DNA from: a virus
Strand: one strand, 5' to 3'
Length of the DNA: 41,252 bases
IMG/VR virus record: IMGVR_UViG_3300046791_000584
Span: 1-41,252 of that record
A program made the position numbers and the translations under genes. A model generated the notes under the pieces. That model did no database searches. It saw only the letters and a list, made by a program, of their open reading frames with translations, and had not been told where the DNA came from. This document shows, one piece after another, positions 39,368 through 41,252 of this stretch (position 1 is the first letter of the stretch; each line of letters starts with the position of its first letter).

Positions 39368-39741
39368 AAATATTAATCGCACTTTTTCTATGTGTATCGA
39401 TTCACTGTGCAGGTCAACAATATTATTGCCCGGCCTCTAACCTGAATGGTGTGACGGTAAAGGTTGAAACTTGGCTGTTGATGGGTGACTCAATTGTAAC
39501 TATGAAATCAAAGTACAAGGAGCGATCAGATTCGGTGTCCTACATAAGAATTAAATCAACTAATCCAGCTGTAATGTATTACACAGATGGAGTGATGACA
39601 ACTACTGTAACCAAAATTGAAAAGGCGGGAACGGTTAAGGGTTATAAGTATTCACAGGTGTTGATGCTGCAGCCAGATTCCAGAGCACCAGCAGCTGGAA
39701 CAACATTGATGTATTACTGTACTATAATCCCGAACAAATGA
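39364..39741 (+). CDS. Small exported protein co-transcribed with the repressor
   Basis: A 125-residue protein with an N-terminal Sec signal peptide (MKILIALFLCVSIHCAGQQ) and a beta-rich mature part (VKVETWLLMGDSIVTMKSKY, TTTVTKIEKAGTVKGYKYSQ). The SIHC sequence does not fit a good lipobox, so secretion to the periplasm is more likely than lipidation. It overlaps the repressor stop (ATGA), so it should be made in the lysogen. Repressor-linked exported proteins are candidates for superinfection exclusion or lysogenic conversion. No family recognised. Confidence 0.7.
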   Translation: MKILIALFLCVSIHCAGQQYYCPASNLNGVTVKVETWLLMGDSIVTMKSKYKERSDSVSYIRIKSTNPAVMYYTDGVMTTTVTKIEKAGTVKGYKYSQVLMLQPDSRAPAAGTTLMYYCTIIPNK

Positions 39742-39860
39742 CAAAGGCAGAACAGTACCAGATATCGAAAACTGCACGCGCTTACGCGAAAGTGTGGTTG
39801 AAAAAACACCCTGAGGTTTTAGAATTGCTTCAGAAAAAATTGAATGAGAGAAGTAACTGA
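39738..39860 (+). CDS. 40-residue protein at the end of the lysogeny operon
   Basis: A 40-residue protein beginning MTKAEQYQISKTARAYAKVW. Its ATG overlaps the stop of the exported protein gene as ATGA, like its upstream neighbour. It is basic and helical. A rho-independent terminator (39921-39944) lies 60 bp downstream. Consistent coupling and position before the terminator support a real gene, maybe an excisionase-like or regulatory microprotein, but it has no recognisable motif. Confidence 0.5.
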   Translation: MTKAEQYQISKTARAYAKVWLKKHPEVLELLQKKLNERSN

Positions 39861-39998
39861 CTCGATATCAACGCAGTTAGGTGAAAGGTTCGGAGTTCCG
39901 TACAGACTACGAACCAACACGGAAGCGGCAAAAAAGCCGCTTCCTTATTCACTTAAACAGAAAGAGGTATGGATTGACGCTTCAGAATTGCTTCAGAA
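39827..39998. repeat. GCTTCAGAA repeats next to the integrase
   Basis: Three copies of GCTTCAGAA lie at 39827-39835, 39979-39987 and 39990-39998. The first and third sit in a 15-bp direct repeat AGAATTGCTTCAGAA (39821-39835, 39984-39998), and the second and third are 11 bp apart. They could be arm-type integrase sites or sites for an excisionase. The first copy is inside the 40-residue gene, so chance cannot be excluded. Confidence 0.4.
39921..39950 (+). terminator. Terminator of the repressor operon
   Basis: A perfect 9-bp stem GGAAGCGGC/GCCGCTTCC (39921-39929 and 39936-39944) with an AAAAAA loop, followed by TTATTC. It separates the repressor operon from the integrase gene. The T-run is short, so efficiency may be moderate. 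Confidence 0.75.
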
Positions 39999-40015
39999 CC
40001 GAAAACGAGTACGCC

Positions 40016-41179
40016 ATGCGGTTTAGCTGTAAGGCCTTACTCTCCGACTACACAAAGCAAGACGGCACCCGAGCCGTGGCCATCCGAGCCATCATTGACA
40101 GAAAGCCAGCCACCATTCAGCTAGGTTTTTACATTCACCCAAAACATTTTGATCAAAAGAGGCAGCGCATTAAAGGATGCGAAAATGCTGATGTTCTCAA
40201 CCTGGAGATCAACATTGCGATCGGCAAGGCCAGTAAAATTGCAAGTGACTTCAGGCGGGACGAACGCTATCTGTCAGCTCGGGATTTTCTGATTGAATTT
40301 AAAAGCTCAGCTAACCGCCAGGACTTCACACAATTTTTTACAGCTGAGCTGGAATTGCGGAAACCGAAGATTGAGCTGATCACATACCGACAGCATAAAA
40401 CGGTACTTAATAAACTCACAAAATTCAAAGAGAGGATTCTCTTTGCCGAGCTGAGTGTTGAGTTGATCCAGCGCTTTGAAAATTTTCTGATCGGGAAACC
40501 CTACAACAATAAAGGCAACACGGTTAAGAAGACAATGAGTATCATCAATTCGTACCTACACCAGGCTGAGCGAAAAGAATTGAAATTCAAAAACCCGTTT
40601 GATAACTATAAGTTGAAAGCATCAGATCCGCTGAAGCCGACCCTCAGCATTAAGGAAGTGCAATCCATGTTTGAATATTATTACAACCCCGACTGCAATG
40701 CAACACACCGTAAAATTTTACGGTACTTCCTTTTCAGCTGCACCACTGGGCTTAGAGTTAGCGATGTAATGAGGATCCGTTGGAATGATATCCACGACAA
40801 CACCCTTATTTTTTTGCCGCACAAAACGCGGAAGCGTGATAGATATATCAGCATTCCACTCACACCAATTCACTTGAGTCTACTACCGGTAACGAAGGAT
40901 TTTAGCGGTGAGATATTCGATTGCTGTGTTGAGCAGGTAACGAATAGATACCTAAAAAAAATTGCAACAATCTGTGGCATCAAAAAGAAGCTAACGTATC
41001 ACATCAGTCGCCACACTTTCGCCACCGAGTTTCTTAGTAGAGGTGGCCAGCTGGATACACTACAGCAGTTACTAGGTCACAGCATGATAACGACCACGAT
41101 GAAGTATGTTAAGGTTAAAGAAGAGCGTAAGCGCTCTGAATTAACTACTGCTTTCGAGGGTATTTTTCCGGGCGAATAG
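40016..41179 (+). CDS. int: Tyrosine recombinase/integrase
   Basis: A 387-residue site-specific recombinase from ATG 40016 (MRFSCKALLSDYTKQDGTRA); the longer frame upstream overlaps the terminator and does not read like protein. An N-terminal arm-binding part is followed by a SAM-like core-binding domain (about 100-200). The catalytic domain shows Arg247 in TTGLRVSD, Lys270 in PHKTRKRD, His329-x-x-Arg332 in HISRHTFA, His355 in LLGHSM and the nucleophile Tyr364 in TTMKYV. It integrates the phage into the host chromosome and excises it on induction. The type is common in Bacteroidota phages and transposons. No own promoter is obvious between the terminator and the start. Confidence 0.93.
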   Translation: MRFSCKALLSDYTKQDGTRAVAIRAIIDRKPATIQLGFYIHPKHFDQKRQRIKGCENADVLNLEINIAIGKASKIASDFRRDERYLSARDFLIEFKSSANRQDFTQFFTAELELRKPKIELITYRQHKTVLNKLTKFKERILFAELSVELIQRFENFLIGKPYNNKGNTVKKTMSIINSYLHQAERKELKFKNPFDNYKLKASDPLKPTLSIKEVQSMFEYYYNPDCNATHRKILRYFLFSCTTGLRVSDVMRIRWNDIHDNTLIFLPHKTRKRDRYISIPLTPIHLSLLPVTKDFSGEIFDCCVEQVTNRYLKKIATICGIKKKLTYHISRHTFATEFLSRGGQLDTLQQLLGHSMITTTMKYVKVKEERKRSELTTAFEGIFPGE

Positions 41180-41252
41180 AAAGTATCTCCCTGATTTTTA
41201 ATTGATTGAATTTTCAAAAGCCAAAAAATCGAATAAGGCTCTCGTTGAGGAC
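41180..41252. other. Right edge, region downstream of the integrase
   Basis: 73 bp after the integrase stop, AT-rich, without a gene or convincing terminator. The attachment site should lie here or just outside. I compared this stretch with 1-50 and found no direct repeat longer than about six bases. Confidence 0.3.

Noticed and set aside
39881-40015. Integrase extended upstream by 45 residues
   Set aside because: The extension runs through a perfect terminator hairpin and does not look like an arm-binding domain; ATG 40016 gives a normal-size integrase.
1-41252. attL/attR direct repeat at the two window ends
   Set aside because: The first 50 and last 73 bases share only words of about six bases, and no tRNA gene is visible at either end.

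Overview
The window looks like an almost complete temperate tailed phage, most likely a prophage or plasmid-like phage genome, from a member of the Bacteroidota. The evidence for the host group is: promoters with the Bacteroidota-type -7 box TAnnTTTG; weak Shine-Dalgarno sequences; a tyrosine integrase of the type common in Bacteroidota; a portal and connector set typical of their prophages; and tail domains resembling the repeats of the gliding adhesin SprB. I see no tRNA, rRNA, CRISPR array or insertion sequence. A siphovirus-like virion is suggested by the 714-residue tape measure protein and the absence of a recognisable contractile sheath.

Layout, right to left. The lysogeny module is at 38.5-41.2 kb on the + strand: an XRE/S24 repressor, a small exported protein, a 40-residue protein, a terminator and the integrase. 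A divergent control region (38419-38509) separates it from the early region on the - strand (38.4-29.2 kb). The early region starts with a Cro-like protein, followed by about a dozen very small tightly overlapping genes, an ASCH-like protein, an HNH nuclease, a large primase/SF3-type helicase, a cluster of GTAAC/GTTAC iterons (31125-31256) that could be the replication origin, and several small genes, the last of which (29181-29651) is a candidate late regulator.

Late genes fill 29.0-0.05 kb on the - strand, in five transcription units. Unit 1 (28958-23887): tube-like protein, tail fibre, leucine-rich-repeat fibre and a small partner. Unit 2 (23834-20010): S49 protease fused to a scaffold, major capsid protein and head/tube proteins, ended by a terminator. 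Unit 3 (19909-6188): portal, connector, lysis candidates, fibres and tail tip proteins. Unit 4 (6144-4000): tape measure. Unit 5 (3096-51): small membrane protein, coiled-coil protein, terminase small subunit, a hidden 23-residue Cys-rich protein and terminase large subunit. A two-gene cassette on the opposite strand (3234-3978) encoding a retropepsin-like aspartic protease sits between units 4 and 5 and has its own host-type promoter.

The most striking observation is that all five late units begin with the same promoter design: a 12-bp element close to CCCCGTACTAAA, exactly 19 bp, then a TAnnTTTG-like box, with the start codon only 4-8 nt further on. This predicts a phage-specific late regulon that is activator-dependent (or uses an alternative sigma factor), transcribed as leaderless or nearly leaderless mRNAs. 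I do not recognise this motif from any described system.
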